A DNA stretch of 14,017 nucleotides, from assembly GCA_012797095.1 (NCBI GenBank), contig JAAZPS010000194.1, positions 1 through 14,017 on the forward strand, in the 5' to 3' direction. The notes beneath the pieces are model-generated. The model did no database searches. It was not told the DNA's origin and worked only from the letters and a program-made list of their open reading frames with translations. The position numbers were made by a program, and so were the translations under genes. Numbering within the stretch: the first letter of the stretch is position 1; each line of letters begins with the position of its first letter. Origin of the DNA: Bacillota bacterium (GTDB lineage: Bacteria > Bacillota > Dethiobacteria > DTU022). Below are positions 6,091-12,778 of this stretch, piece by piece.

Positions 6091-7251
6091 TCAACCGCCT
6101 TTCAGCAGATACACTTTTATCCCGCGCCTTACCCCAAATTTCACCACATCACGATGATAATCATAACATAGATCTATTTTTTGGCCTTTGATCGCCCCGC
6201 CGATATCTTCGGCCCGGGCAAAGCCGATCTTGCCGATTCCCGGCACCGGTTCAATATAGAGCAGGCTTCCCAGGGGGATCACCCTGGGATCCACCGCAAC
6301 CATTCGGGGCGAGGCCAGGGTCCCCGCACCCTGGGCCGCTTTCTTGCCGGTGTAGGTGTAACCATTGTTGTACCGCCCCGTACAAAGGGAATGCCCGTTT
6401 TTGTCGAGCGGGCAGCCCGACTCCGGTGTTCCGGGGCAATACGCCGTCATCGTCACGAGCAGGGCCCGTTCAAATTCAAGGACCCGTCCTTCCCTTTCCA
6501 GGGAGGTATTGTCACCCTGCTCGACTATTTTGGGCTGCGGCTCCTTCAGCAAAGTGGTACCGACAACTTCCCTTTTAACCTCGCTGCCGTCTTCCGTGGT
6601 GATCTCGATCAACTGCTCCTCCAGACCGGGCCGTCCCGCAGCAACTACCCGGGAAAAACCCCGATCCAGAAGCGGGTTCTTGCGGACAACTTCGTCATAG
6701 GGGAGCTCGCTGTGATCACAGGTATAGCGCTTGTCCACCCGGATCACCCTGATCACCGCTCCGTCGCAGGTTTCCACAAGATCGGCCGGCTCGATACGAT
6801 CGTAAGGACCCAGCTCAAAACCCTCTTCAGCAAGGAGATCCGCCACCGGAACCGTCGGGGTGACGATCAGGGAGAACCTGTTTCCATCGATCACGGCAAC
6901 TTCATAGGCCTTGTACAGATCGATACGGGTGTACTGACCCAATACTGTCTGCCGATCCGGAACAACCCGATCGCAGGGATGCAGCAAGATCCCTTTCTCC
7001 TCGAGCAGTTCTCCCACCGTCCGGCTGAAGGTATCCACCGTGCAGAGCGCCTCACCATCAAGATAGACCGAGGCGGTCTGCCGGGCGCTGCCATAGAGCA
7101 GCAGTGCCAGGATGATGACCAAGCTGTAGAAGATCAACAGGGGGTACCTTTTGGTGAATCCGGCCAGGCTGCGGCCGAGATGCTGAAAACTTCTGGCAGC
7201 CGGCAGTAAATTCAGACGAAAGGCGCTCCCCCGAGCAGACCCGTTCTTCAT
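6091..7251 (-). CDS. yabE: YabE-like cell-wall protein with DUF348, G5 and 3D domains
   Basis: This is a membrane-anchored or secreted cell-wall protein of the YabE/resuscitation-factor-like group. The 386 residues show a basic N-terminus and one membrane segment (about 36-54), two DUF348 repeats (about 62-105 and 118-158), a G5 domain (about 165-245), and a C-terminal 3D domain (about 265-384). The three Asp that name the 3D domain are seen in VAVDPRVIPLG (Asp321), AEDIGGAIKG (Asp349) and KIDLCYD (Asp360). 3D domains share the barrel of MltA-type lytic transglycosylases, so peptidoglycan cleavage is the inferred role. The 3D domain carries an extra Cys-containing stretch (about 272-303) compared with Bacillus YabE. 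ATG 7249-7251 follows GAGGATAG. Two promoters are visible upstream. Confidence 0.92.
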   Translation of the reverse strand: MKNGSARGSAFRLNLLPAARSFQHLGRSLAGFTKRYPLLIFYSLVIILALLLYGSARQTASVYLDGEALCTVDTFSRTVGELLEEKGILLHPCDRVVPDRQTVLGQYTRIDLYKAYEVAVIDGNRFSLIVTPTVPVADLLAEEGFELGPYDRIEPADLVETCDGAVIRVIRVDKRYTCDHSELPYDEVVRKNPLLDRGFSRVVAAGRPGLEEQLIEITTEDGSEVKREVVGTTLLKEPQPKIVEQGDNTSLEREGRVLEFERALLVTMTAYCPGTPESGCPLDKNGHSLCTGRYNNGYTYTGKKAAQGAGTLASPRMVAVDPRVIPLGSLLYIEPVPGIGKIGFARAEDIGGAIKGQKIDLCYDYHRDVVKFGVRRGIKVYLLKGG

Positions 7252-7271
7252 CTATCCTCACCCTTTACCAG

Positions 7272-7300
7272 ATTTTAAACCTGTCCCCCGCTTCCGTCAA
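7272..7300 (-). promoter_or_regulatory. Sigma-A promoter P1 of the yabE-like operon
   Basis: On the minus strand TTGACG (7295-7300) and TAAAAT (7272-7277) are separated by 17 bases, each one mismatch from consensus. The start point would be near 7265, leaving a very short leader of about 14 bases that just includes the ribosome binding site. Confidence 0.65.
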
Positions 7301-7339
7301 CCACTTCGGATTAAGCCCAACCTTTAGTCTTGCCTGAAT

Positions 7340-7369
7340 AGTATAGTCTTATACAGGCTTTGGCGGCAA
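7340..7369 (-). promoter_or_regulatory. Possible second promoter P2 of the yabE-like operon, overlapping an inverted repeat
   Basis: On the minus strand TTGCCG (7364-7369) is followed after 18 bases by TATACT (7340-7345). The -10 overlaps a bulged inverted repeat (7332-7335 plus 7341-7345 against 7350-7358), which could be an operator. It lies 24 bases from the -35 of the divergent SCP2 promoter. Confidence 0.4.
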
Positions 7370-7392
7370 GGCGGTTAAAATTTTAAAATATA

Positions 7393-7421
7393 ATGACAAA
7401 GGTGCCGAAATGCTTTATACT
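7393..7421 (+). promoter_or_regulatory. Sigma-A promoter of the SCP2-SDR unit
   Basis: ATGACA (7393-7398) and TATACT (7416-7421) are separated by exactly 17 bases. The start point would be near 7428, so the transcript would carry a leader of nearly 180 bases before the SCP2 start codon. Confidence 0.65.
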
Positions 7422-7427
7422 ATACAT

Positions 7428-7605
7428 ATCAAGATTACATTTGTAGTCCGACAGGCCGGGAAGGGGGTCAGGACAGGGCGCCGCCGCCCGGCGGCGATAG
7501 CGCGTTTTCTTTTCCGGAGAGGAGAGGAAAACGCGGACCAGGAAAGGCTTGCAGCGGAACCAGGGATAAACCAGAAATAAATATTCCAAGGAGGCGTATT
7601 ACCTG
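7428..7605 (+). promoter_or_regulatory. Long GC-rich, structured 5' leader of the SCP2-SDR unit
   Basis: This is the main content of the 354-base gap between yabE-like and the SCP2 gene. It has a 7-base-pair GC hairpin with a 4-base loop (7479-7496). Right after it comes a longer stem of 9 perfect pairs (7501-7509 with 7527-7535) whose inner part can extend through G-U pairs. The SCP2 binding site AAGGAGG lies at the 3' end, 11 bases from the ATG. I compared the sequence by eye with common riboswitch classes (SAM, glycine, lysine, c-di-GMP-I, fluoride, THF, T-box) and none fit. It may be a regulatory leader of unknown type or simply a stable untranslated region. Confidence 0.45.
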
Positions 7606-7932
7606 ATGGCTGATTTTAAAGAACATCTCAACAATCTGAATGCAAAAATGGAAAGTGTAGACCAGGATAAGATCAAGGGAATGAATGCTGTATACCAGTT
7701 TGACCTTTCCGGGGATGGAGGAGGGGTCTTCCATGTCAAGGTAGCTGACGGCGCTGCTGCTGTCGCGGAAGGCGCTTCTGATGACGCTAATATTACCATA
7801 ACCATGTCTGCCGATGATTTCGCCAGCCTTCTGGATGGTAAGCTTAACGCCACCTCCGCTTTCATGGCCGGCAAATTGAAGGTTAAGGGCGACATGTCCC
7901 TGGCAATGAAACTGCAGAGTCTGCTCGGCTGA
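7606..7932 (+). CDS. SCP2 sterol-binding domain protein
   Basis: This stand-alone 108-residue SCP2 domain is a hydrophobic-pocket fold that binds lipids or acyl chains. Its body shows YQFDLSGDGGGVFHVKVADG (residues 30-49), the acidic-then-strand segment SDDANITITMSADDFASLLDGKL (58-80), then MAGKLKVKGDMSLAMKLQSLL (87-107); the last two are diagnostic of SCP2. There is no signal peptide, so it is cytoplasmic. The ATG is preceded by AAGGAGG at 11 bases. It is followed after 24 bases by a short-chain dehydrogenase gene on the same transcript, suggesting a shared hydrophobic substrate (inference). Its orientation opposes the housekeeping genes on either side. The ligand is unknown. Confidence 0.9.
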   Translation: MADFKEHLNNLNAKMESVDQDKIKGMNAVYQFDLSGDGGGVFHVKVADGAAAVAEGASDDANITITMSADDFASLLDGKLNATSAFMAGKLKVKGDMSLAMKLQSLLG

Positions 7933-7956
7933 TCGGTGCCGGAGAGGAGACAGCCA

Positions 7957-8781
7957 ATGTTCAATCTGACCGGAAAGATAGCCCTGATCACCGGGGGTTC
8001 ACGGGGGCTCGGACGTGCCGACGCCCTGGCCCTGGCCGGAGCCGGGGCCGATATCGTCATCACCGATATTCTTCTGGAAAGCGATGCCGATGAAGAGATC
8101 TTGAAAACCAGCACTGTGGGGCAGGCTCTCAGAAAAGAGAGGGTGGTTTACGCCGAACAGACTGCTGCCGAGATCACCCGTCTCGGACGGAGGGCTTACG
8201 CTTACAGAATGGATGTGACCGATCCGGAGCAGGTCTCCAGGGTGGTTAAAACGGTGATCGAAGAGTTCGGGCGTATCGATATCCTGGTTAACAATGCCGC
8301 CATGCTTGATCATGTGGCCACGATCGAAAACCAGGATGGGGCCCTCTGGGATCGGGACCTGCGGATCAACCTGACCGGCGCGTACAATTGCGCCAGAGCG
8401 GTCTGGCCGCAGATGAAAGAGCAGGGCTGGGGGAGGATCATCAATATGGCCTCGGTTGCCGGAACCATGGGTGGATTCGGCCAGGCCAGCTACTCCTCGA
8501 CCAAGGCGGGAATAATCGGACTGACAAAAAGTCTCGCCCTTGAAGGGGCCCGATACCAGATTACCAGCAACGCCATCGTTCCGGGGATCATCGCCACCGA
8601 AGCCTGGAAAAAGGGCAACCCGAAGATGAACGAGCGGATGATTGCCCGAACCGCCTTCCGCCGACCGGGGGAGCCCGCGGATATCGCCCATGCTGTTGTC
8701 TTTTTGGCTTCAGAAGAGGCGAAATATATTACCGGAATCGAGCTGTACGTTTCCGGAGGCATTGAGCTGTTTACCTTCTAA
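7957..8781 (+). CDS. Short-chain dehydrogenase/reductase (SDR), FabG-like, with an insertion after strand 2
   Basis: This 274-residue classical SDR probably acts as an NAD-dependent alcohol/ketone oxidoreductase. Visible are the dinucleotide loop TGGSRGLG (12-19), Asp37 at the end of strand 2 (favours NAD over NADP), MDVTD (85-89), NNAA (112-115), Asn138, Ser166, and Tyr179-Lys183 in YSSTK, so the catalytic tetrad is complete. Residues about 38-70 form an insertion absent from FabG; mycofactocin-associated SDRs carry one at the same place, but no mycofactocin genes are in view. I chose ATG 7957-7959, 7 bases after AGGAG; the GTG 21 bases upstream has no binding site. Coupled with the SCP2 gene, it may act on a bulky hydrophobic alcohol or ketone. 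The substrate cannot be read from the sequence. Confidence 0.92.
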   Translation: MFNLTGKIALITGGSRGLGRADALALAGAGADIVITDILLESDADEEILKTSTVGQALRKERVVYAEQTAAEITRLGRRAYAYRMDVTDPEQVSRVVKTVIEEFGRIDILVNNAAMLDHVATIENQDGALWDRDLRINLTGAYNCARAVWPQMKEQGWGRIINMASVAGTMGGFGQASYSSTKAGIIGLTKSLALEGARYQITSNAIVPGIIATEAWKKGNPKMNERMIARTAFRRPGEPADIAHAVVFLASEEAKYITGIELYVSGGIELFTF

Positions 8782-8800
8782 CAATAATATTTGCGCAGGT

Positions 8801-8833
8801 TCAAGGGGGGCCCCGCACCGGGGCCCCCCTTGA
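8801..8833 (+). terminator. Strong palindromic terminator after the SDR gene
   Basis: A perfect 15-base inverted repeat (8801-8815 and 8819-8833) with a 3-base spacer and six consecutive G-C pairs begins 19 bases after the SDR stop. The following sequence is only moderately T-rich. It lies between convergent genes and is 21 bases from the stop of the RlpA-like gene, so it may serve both strands. Confidence 0.78.
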
Positions 8834-8854
8834 TATCTTTCACGCCGCGATCGG

Positions 8855-9418
8855 TCAGGGCAAAACCTCCAGCGACACCGTGCCCACTCCCGCACCAAGC
8901 AGTCCGATCTCGGCAGCAGCGGCCCGGGAGATATCGATAATCCTGTTGGCCGAGAAAGGTCCGCGATCGTTGATCCGGACAACTGTACTCTTGCCGGTCC
9001 GCAGGTAGGTTACCCGGACCCTGGTCCCGAAGGGAAGGTGGGGGTGGGCCGCCGTGCAGGAAGAAGGGTCGAAAAACTCGCCGCTGGCAGTGCGCCCTCC
9101 ACCTGGATCGCCGGCACTGCCGTACCAGGAGGCGAGCCCCTGGACAGCCCCGGCAGTCGAACGGCCCTCCCGGGAAGGCAGCGGGGCAGCCCTGCGCTTA
9201 ACTTCGGGCCGCGGGCAGACGAGCGTCTTCTGCCGATGCTCGGTCCGTCCCAGGGCGATCTCGGAACGTTCCAGAAAACTATCGCAACTTTGAACCGCCG
9301 CTTTTTCGGCTTCACCGAGGTTTTCCAGGGTCAACAATCCACCGGCAGCGGCTGCTAAAACCAGGAAACAGATGTAAACCTGACCGGCTTTGCTGGTGAA
9401 GGAGCCGGGAGCGATCAT
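8855..9418 (-). CDS. rlpA: RlpA-like septal/cell-wall lytic transglycosylase (DPBB domain)
   Basis: This 187-residue protein has an N-terminal membrane or signal segment (about 12-30), a variable linker (31-92) and a C-terminal RlpA double-psi beta-barrel (95-187). It carries ASWYG (96-100), GRTASGEFFD (108-117), CTAAHPHLPFGT (121-132), VRINDRGPF (147-155) and IDIS (161-164). Glu114, His125 and Asp151 have the spacing of the active-site residues proposed for Pseudomonas RlpA, so cleavage of denuded peptidoglycan glycan strands is plausible. There is no SPOR domain and no lipobox Cys, unlike Gram-negative RlpA. The ATG at 9416-9418 follows GAGAGGGG. It sits between tatD and the SCP2/SDR pair. 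The 90 bases upstream show no clear promoter or terminator, so read-through from metG-tatD is possible. Confidence 0.87.
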   Translation of the reverse strand: MIAPGSFTSKAGQVYICFLVLAAAAGGLLTLENLGEAEKAAVQSCDSFLERSEIALGRTEHRQKTLVCPRPEVKRRAAPLPSREGRSTAGAVQGLASWYGSAGDPGGGRTASGEFFDPSSCTAAHPHLPFGTRVRVTYLRTGKSTVVRINDRGPFSANRIIDISRAAAAEIGLLGAGVGTVSLEVLP

Positions 9419-9508
9419 CCCTTTTCCCCTCTCTTCCGTCAGTTTCTATCTGTCTTTAACCGACTACTCCTAGGATATGCTCTTACCCATACCCCGATGC
9501 AGATTCTT

Positions 9509-10276
9509 TTATGCTAAAAACAGGCGGGCCGCATTGGCCTGCACCTGCCGGGCGAGCTGCGCCGGCTCCAATTCCAGAGCAAGGGCTGTCCGCTGATAAG
9601 TGTGCTTGATATAGGCGGGCTCATTGCGTTTACCGCGGTGGGGCAGTGGTGCCAGGTAGGGCGCATCGGTCTCCAGCAGCAGCCGCTTGGCGGGGATCTT
9701 TTTCAAAAGGGACCTCAGCTCGTGGGAGCGGGGATAGGTCACCGGCCCGGCGATGGAGATATAGAAACCCAGTTCGAGAAATGCGTCCAGATCTGCGGGA
9801 CCGCCTGAAAAACAATGAGCTACCCCGGAACGCGGCAGCTCGCTCTCTTTCAGTATCTGCAGGGTCCGTGGATAAGCAGCCCGGCTATGAATAATCACCG
9901 GTTTGTTCAGCGAAGCGGCGAGAGCCAACTGTTCCCGAAAAACCTTTTCCTGAAGGTGGCGCGGTGAAAGATCGCGGTAAAAATCAAGCCCCGTCTCCCC
10001 GATGGCCAGCACCCGCCGGTTCTCTGCCAGGGAGGCCAGCTTTTTTTTGAAATCTGATGTAACCGCAGCGGCAAAATGGGGGTGAATCCCTACCGCCGCC
10101 CACACCTGCGGGTACCGCTCGCTCTGCGCTACCACTGCTGCCGAATCGCCCTCATCAAGGCCCACATTTATGATCATGCCCACACCAGCAGAGCGGGCTC
10201 GCTCCAGCACCTGCTCCAGATCTTCCTGAAATTGCCGGGAGCTCAGATGGGCATGGGTATCGATCAGGGCGGCCAC
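9509..10276 (-). CDS. tatD: TatD-family metal-dependent DNase
   Basis: TatD proteins are amidohydrolase-superfamily 3'-5' exonucleases or deoxyribonucleases linked to DNA repair and quality control. The 255-residue product has all the metal ligands: DTHAHL (His8, His10), Glu94 in AIGETGLDFY, His130 in VIIHSR, His154 in AHCFSGG, and Asp204 in LLETDAPYLAP. PHRGKRNEP (212-220) is the family's conserved loop. The start is GTG 10274-10276, separated by a single base from the metG stop. TGAGGTG contains both, so translation is probably coupled. The order metG-tatD is as in B. subtilis (metS-yabD). Confidence 0.95.
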   Translation of the reverse strand: MAALIDTHAHLSSRQFQEDLEQVLERARSAGVGMIINVGLDEGDSAAVVAQSERYPQVWAAVGIHPHFAAAVTSDFKKKLASLAENRRVLAIGETGLDFYRDLSPRHLQEKVFREQLALAASLNKPVIIHSRAAYPRTLQILKESELPRSGVAHCFSGGPADLDAFLELGFYISIAGPVTYPRSHELRSLLKKIPAKRLLLETDAPYLAPLPHRGKRNEPAYIKHTYQRTALALELEPAQLARQVQANAARLFLA

Positions 10277-10277
10277 C

Positions 10278-12260
10278 TCAGCGCACCCTGCTGCCCGAAG
10301 GAAACGGTTGATCCAGTGTCGTCAGGGCCAGCCGGCCCTGCTCATCCTCCGCCGCCAGGAGCATTCCCTGGGAAAGGACTCCCCGCAGCTTGACCGGCTT
10401 CAGATTGGCCACATAGAGAACCTGCCTGCCGGTCAACTCTTCGGGGCGGTAATGGCGGGCAATACCGGCGACAACCTGCCGCTTTCCCTCCGGGCCCAGA
10501 TCTACAGTCAGCTGGAGCAGCTTATCCGCCCCGCTCACGATAGCGGCTGCGGTGATGGACACCACCCGCAGATCGACCCTGGCAAACTGATCAATGGTGA
10601 TAAGGCCGCCCGCTTCTTCTTCATCACCGGCGGGAACCGTTTCACTGGAGACCTGAACGGGCTCCGGTGCGACTTTCTTTTCCGAACGGATCTCGCGGTG
10701 CAGCTCCCGGCCAAGATTCAAGCGGGGAAATAGATCCTCCTCCCGCTGAACCGCAGTTCCCGGTTTGAGCTGACCCCAGCGCTGGAGACTGTTCCAATCC
10801 CGAACCCCGGCGGCCCCGCCGGACAGACCGAGCTGCCGCCAGATCCGATCCGGCAGGCGCGGCATGAACGGCCCGGAGAGGACTCCGATAAACCTGATAC
10901 TTTCCACCAGATTGTACAAAACTGTTTCCAGCCGCCCCCTTTTCCCCGGATCCCGGGCCAGCTCCCAGGGGCTGTTCTGGTCGATATATTTGTTGCTTCG
11001 CCGGACCAACTTCCAGAGCTCGGCCAAGGCCTCGTTGATCTTCAACTCATCGATAAACCGCTCCATCGCCGCCGGCGTATTCAGGGCCAGTTTCTGCAAT
11101 TCCCGGTCGCTATCTTCCTGCTGACCAGCCGGAACCGGCAGGATCCCGCCGCAATAGCGCTCCACCATGGTCAGGGTCCTGCTGACCAGATTGCCCAGAT
11201 CATTGGCCAGATCGGTGTTGATCCTCTTGATCAGCGCCTCAAGGCTGTAGACTCCATCCTGGCCCACCGGGATCTCCCGAAGCAGAAAATAGCGCACTGC
11301 ATCAGCGCTGTAGCGGCCGGAGAGCAGCATCGGATCGACCACATTCCCCTTTGATTTGGACATCTTCCCCTCTTCCAGCAGCAGCCACCCGTGCCCGAAG
11401 ATTGTCCGCGGCAGCGGCAGATCAAGCGCCATTAGAAAGATGGGCCAGTAGATCGTGTGAAATCTCAGGATATCTTTGCCGATGAGCTGCAGGTCGGCCG
11501 GCCAGAAACGGGTCATCTTTTCATCGTCCTCGCCGTAACCCAAAGCGGTCAGGTAATTGCTCAGCGCATCAAGCCAGACGTAGATCACATGGTCGGGATC
11601 AAAGGGCACAGGTATGCCCCAGCTGAAGGAGGTTCGTGAAACGCAGAGATCCTCCAGGCCGGGTTTGAGAAAATTGTTGATCATCTCGTTCTTGCGAGAA
11701 GGAGGCAGGATAAATTGTGGGTTCGCTTCGATATATTCCAGGAGCCGGTCGGCATAGCGCGACATCCTGAAAAAATAAGCTTCCTCGGCAATCAATTCAA
11801 CCGGCCGTCCACAGTCGGGACAGCTTTGATCATCCTGCAGCTGACGCTCCTGCCAGTAGGCTTCGCAGGGGGTGCAGTACCAACCCTTGTACTTACCCTT
11901 GTAGATATCGCCCTGTTCATAAAACCGGGTGAAGATCTGCTGCACTTTCCGGTAATGACGCTTCTCGGTGGTGCGAATGAAATCATCGTAGGAGATATCG
12001 AGCTCGCGCCAGAGCTCCTTGATCCAGGCGACAATCTCGTTGACAAATTCCTGCGGTTTCTTCTGCGCCGAGACTGCCTCCCGCTCAATTTTCAGCCCGT
12101 GTTCATCGGTTCCGGTAAGAAAGTGGACCTCGAAACCGGTCAACCTTTTGAAACGGGCGATGGCATCGGCCAGAATGGTGGTATAAGCATTGCCGATATG
12201 GAGCTTGTTGCTGGGATAATAGATCGGTGTGGTAATATAGTATCTCTTTTTACCTGCCAT
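10278..12260 (-). CDS. metG: Methionyl-tRNA synthetase with C-terminal tRNA-binding domain
   Basis: This class Ia synthetase charges tRNA-Met. The 660-residue protein has the nucleotide-binding HIGN (21-24) and KMSKS (299-303). A zinc knuckle has Cys129, Cys132, Cys147 and Cys150 (CxxC...CxxC). The WLDALSNYL segment (229-237) is followed by an anticodon-binding helical domain and, from about residue 554, a C-terminal OB-fold domain (FARVDLRV...KPVKLRGVLSQGMLLAA) that aids dimerisation and tRNA binding. Length and order match the Bacillus-type MetS. ATG 12258-12260 has GGAGG 8 bases upstream. The promoter at 12299-12326 implies a leader of only about 30 bases, which leaves no room for a T-box or SAM riboswitch. 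Confidence 0.97.
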   Translation of the reverse strand: MAGKKRYYITTPIYYPSNKLHIGNAYTTILADAIARFKRLTGFEVHFLTGTDEHGLKIEREAVSAQKKPQEFVNEIVAWIKELWRELDISYDDFIRTTEKRHYRKVQQIFTRFYEQGDIYKGKYKGWYCTPCEAYWQERQLQDDQSCPDCGRPVELIAEEAYFFRMSRYADRLLEYIEANPQFILPPSRKNEMINNFLKPGLEDLCVSRTSFSWGIPVPFDPDHVIYVWLDALSNYLTALGYGEDDEKMTRFWPADLQLIGKDILRFHTIYWPIFLMALDLPLPRTIFGHGWLLLEEGKMSKSKGNVVDPMLLSGRYSADAVRYFLLREIPVGQDGVYSLEALIKRINTDLANDLGNLVSRTLTMVERYCGGILPVPAGQQEDSDRELQKLALNTPAAMERFIDELKINEALAELWKLVRRSNKYIDQNSPWELARDPGKRGRLETVLYNLVESIRFIGVLSGPFMPRLPDRIWRQLGLSGGAAGVRDWNSLQRWGQLKPGTAVQREEDLFPRLNLGRELHREIRSEKKVAPEPVQVSSETVPAGDEEEAGGLITIDQFARVDLRVVSITAAAIVSGADKLLQLTVDLGPEGKRQVVAGIARHYRPEELTGRQVLYVANLKPVKLRGVLSQGMLLAAEDEQGRLALTTLDQPFPSGSRVR

Positions 12261-12298
12261 TTATGTAACCTCCTGAACAACCTATCCAGATCGACGCT

Positions 12299-12326
12299 AG
12301 TATACCAAACCGGTCTTTCATGTCAA
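12299..12326 (-). promoter_or_regulatory. Sigma-A promoter of metG
   Basis: On the minus strand TTGACA (12321-12326) and TATACT (12299-12304) are separated by 16 bases, with a TG one base before the -10. It is divergent from the abrB promoter. The ~105 bases between the two promoters hold an imperfect GC-rich inverted repeat and an A/T-rich tract, nothing I can assign. Confidence 0.75.
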
Positions 12327-12431
12327 GAAGGGGACCGCCGCTGTCAGCAGGGCAGGGTCTGCCGTACAGGGGGCGGTACCGATCAAGGGCAATATTAATT
12401 TGCATTCTTACCTGAAAAAAGAAAATTACTA

Positions 12432-12461
12432 TTGACTTACCATGTTAATTACTGGTATACT
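12432..12461 (+). promoter_or_regulatory. Extended -10 sigma-A promoter of abrB
   Basis: TTGACT (12432-12437) and TATACT (12456-12461) are 18 bases apart, with TGG directly before the -10 hexamer. The start point would be near 12468. This leaves about 43 bases of leader, including both candidate Spo0A boxes and the AAGGAGG binding site. Confidence 0.75.
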
Positions 12462-12464
12462 AAC

Positions 12465-12483
12465 TTCGTCATAAAATGTCGTA
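12465..12483. promoter_or_regulatory. Two candidate Spo0A boxes at the abrB start point
   Basis: TGACGAA on the minus strand (12465-12471) matches the 0A-box consensus TGNCGAA exactly. TGTCGTA on the plus strand (12477-12483) matches six of seven. They sit at and just after the predicted transcription start, as the 0A boxes do in B. subtilis abrB, where Spo0A~P represses. Function here is inferred. Confidence 0.55.
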
Positions 12484-12510
12484 AATTGTTGAAATAAGGA
12501 GGAGAGGACG

Positions 12511-12753
12511 CTGAAGTCAACAGGAATTGTCCGTAAGGTAGACGAGCTGGGAAGAGTGGTCATTCCAATAGAGTTAAGGCGGACGCTGGGGATCGATGTT
12601 AAGGATGCCCTCGAGATTTACGTGGACGGCGAAAAAATAATTTTAAAAAAATACGAACCGGCCTGCCTTTTCTGCGGCAATGCTGACAATGTAAAACACT
12701 ATTGCAACCGCATTATCTGTTACGAATGCATCAAAAAATTGGCGGAAGATTAA
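12511..12753 (+). CDS. abrB: Transition-state regulator AbrB, read from a CTG start
   Basis: AbrB is a tetrameric DNA-binding repressor of post-exponential and sporulation genes, including spoVG in Bacillus. Residues 2-50 are nearly identical to B. subtilis AbrB (KSTGIVRKVDELGRVVIP, then RRTLGI..KDALEIYVD and EKIILKKY), forming the swapped-hairpin DNA-binding domain. The short C-terminal part has five Cys (CLFCG, then C-x4-C-x2-C), the clostridial form, perhaps a small metal knuckle. No ATG, GTG or TTG exists in frame between the upstream TGA and the conserved residues. CTG 12511-12513 lies 8 bases after AAGGAGG and replaces the Met before KSTG, giving 80 residues. The first standard in-frame start (GTG 12556) would delete half the DNA-binding arm. 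It diverges from metG and converges with ricT, as in Bacillus. Confidence 0.93.
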   Translation: MKSTGIVRKVDELGRVVIPIELRRTLGIDVKDALEIYVDGEKIILKKYEPACLFCGNADNVKHYCNRIICYECIKKLAED

Positions 12754-12778
12754 CCACAAGCGTTTTCAATTTCTTGAT

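Noticed and set aside
6181..7209. 342-codon open frame on the plus strand opposite the yabE-like gene
   Set aside because: The minus-strand frame has membrane, DUF348, G5 and 3D domains; the plus-strand product has no recognisable domain.
7410..7580. 56-codon open frame in the SCP2 leader
   Set aside because: Its ATG lies upstream of the predicted transcription start and partly over the -10 region, it has no ribosome binding site, and the product is a low-complexity Arg-rich string.
7999..8691. 230-codon open frame antisense to the SDR gene
   Set aside because: The sense strand has a full catalytic tetrad and binding sites in the right places; the antisense product is compositionally biased with no motif.
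9419..9508. Promoter or terminator between tatD and the rlpA-like gene
   Set aside because: I looked on the minus strand and found neither a hairpin with a T-run nor a -35/-10 pair better than chance.
12261..12430. T-box or SAM riboswitch ahead of metG
   Set aside because: The best promoter leaves a leader of only about 30 bases and no T-box sequence or antiterminator is visible.
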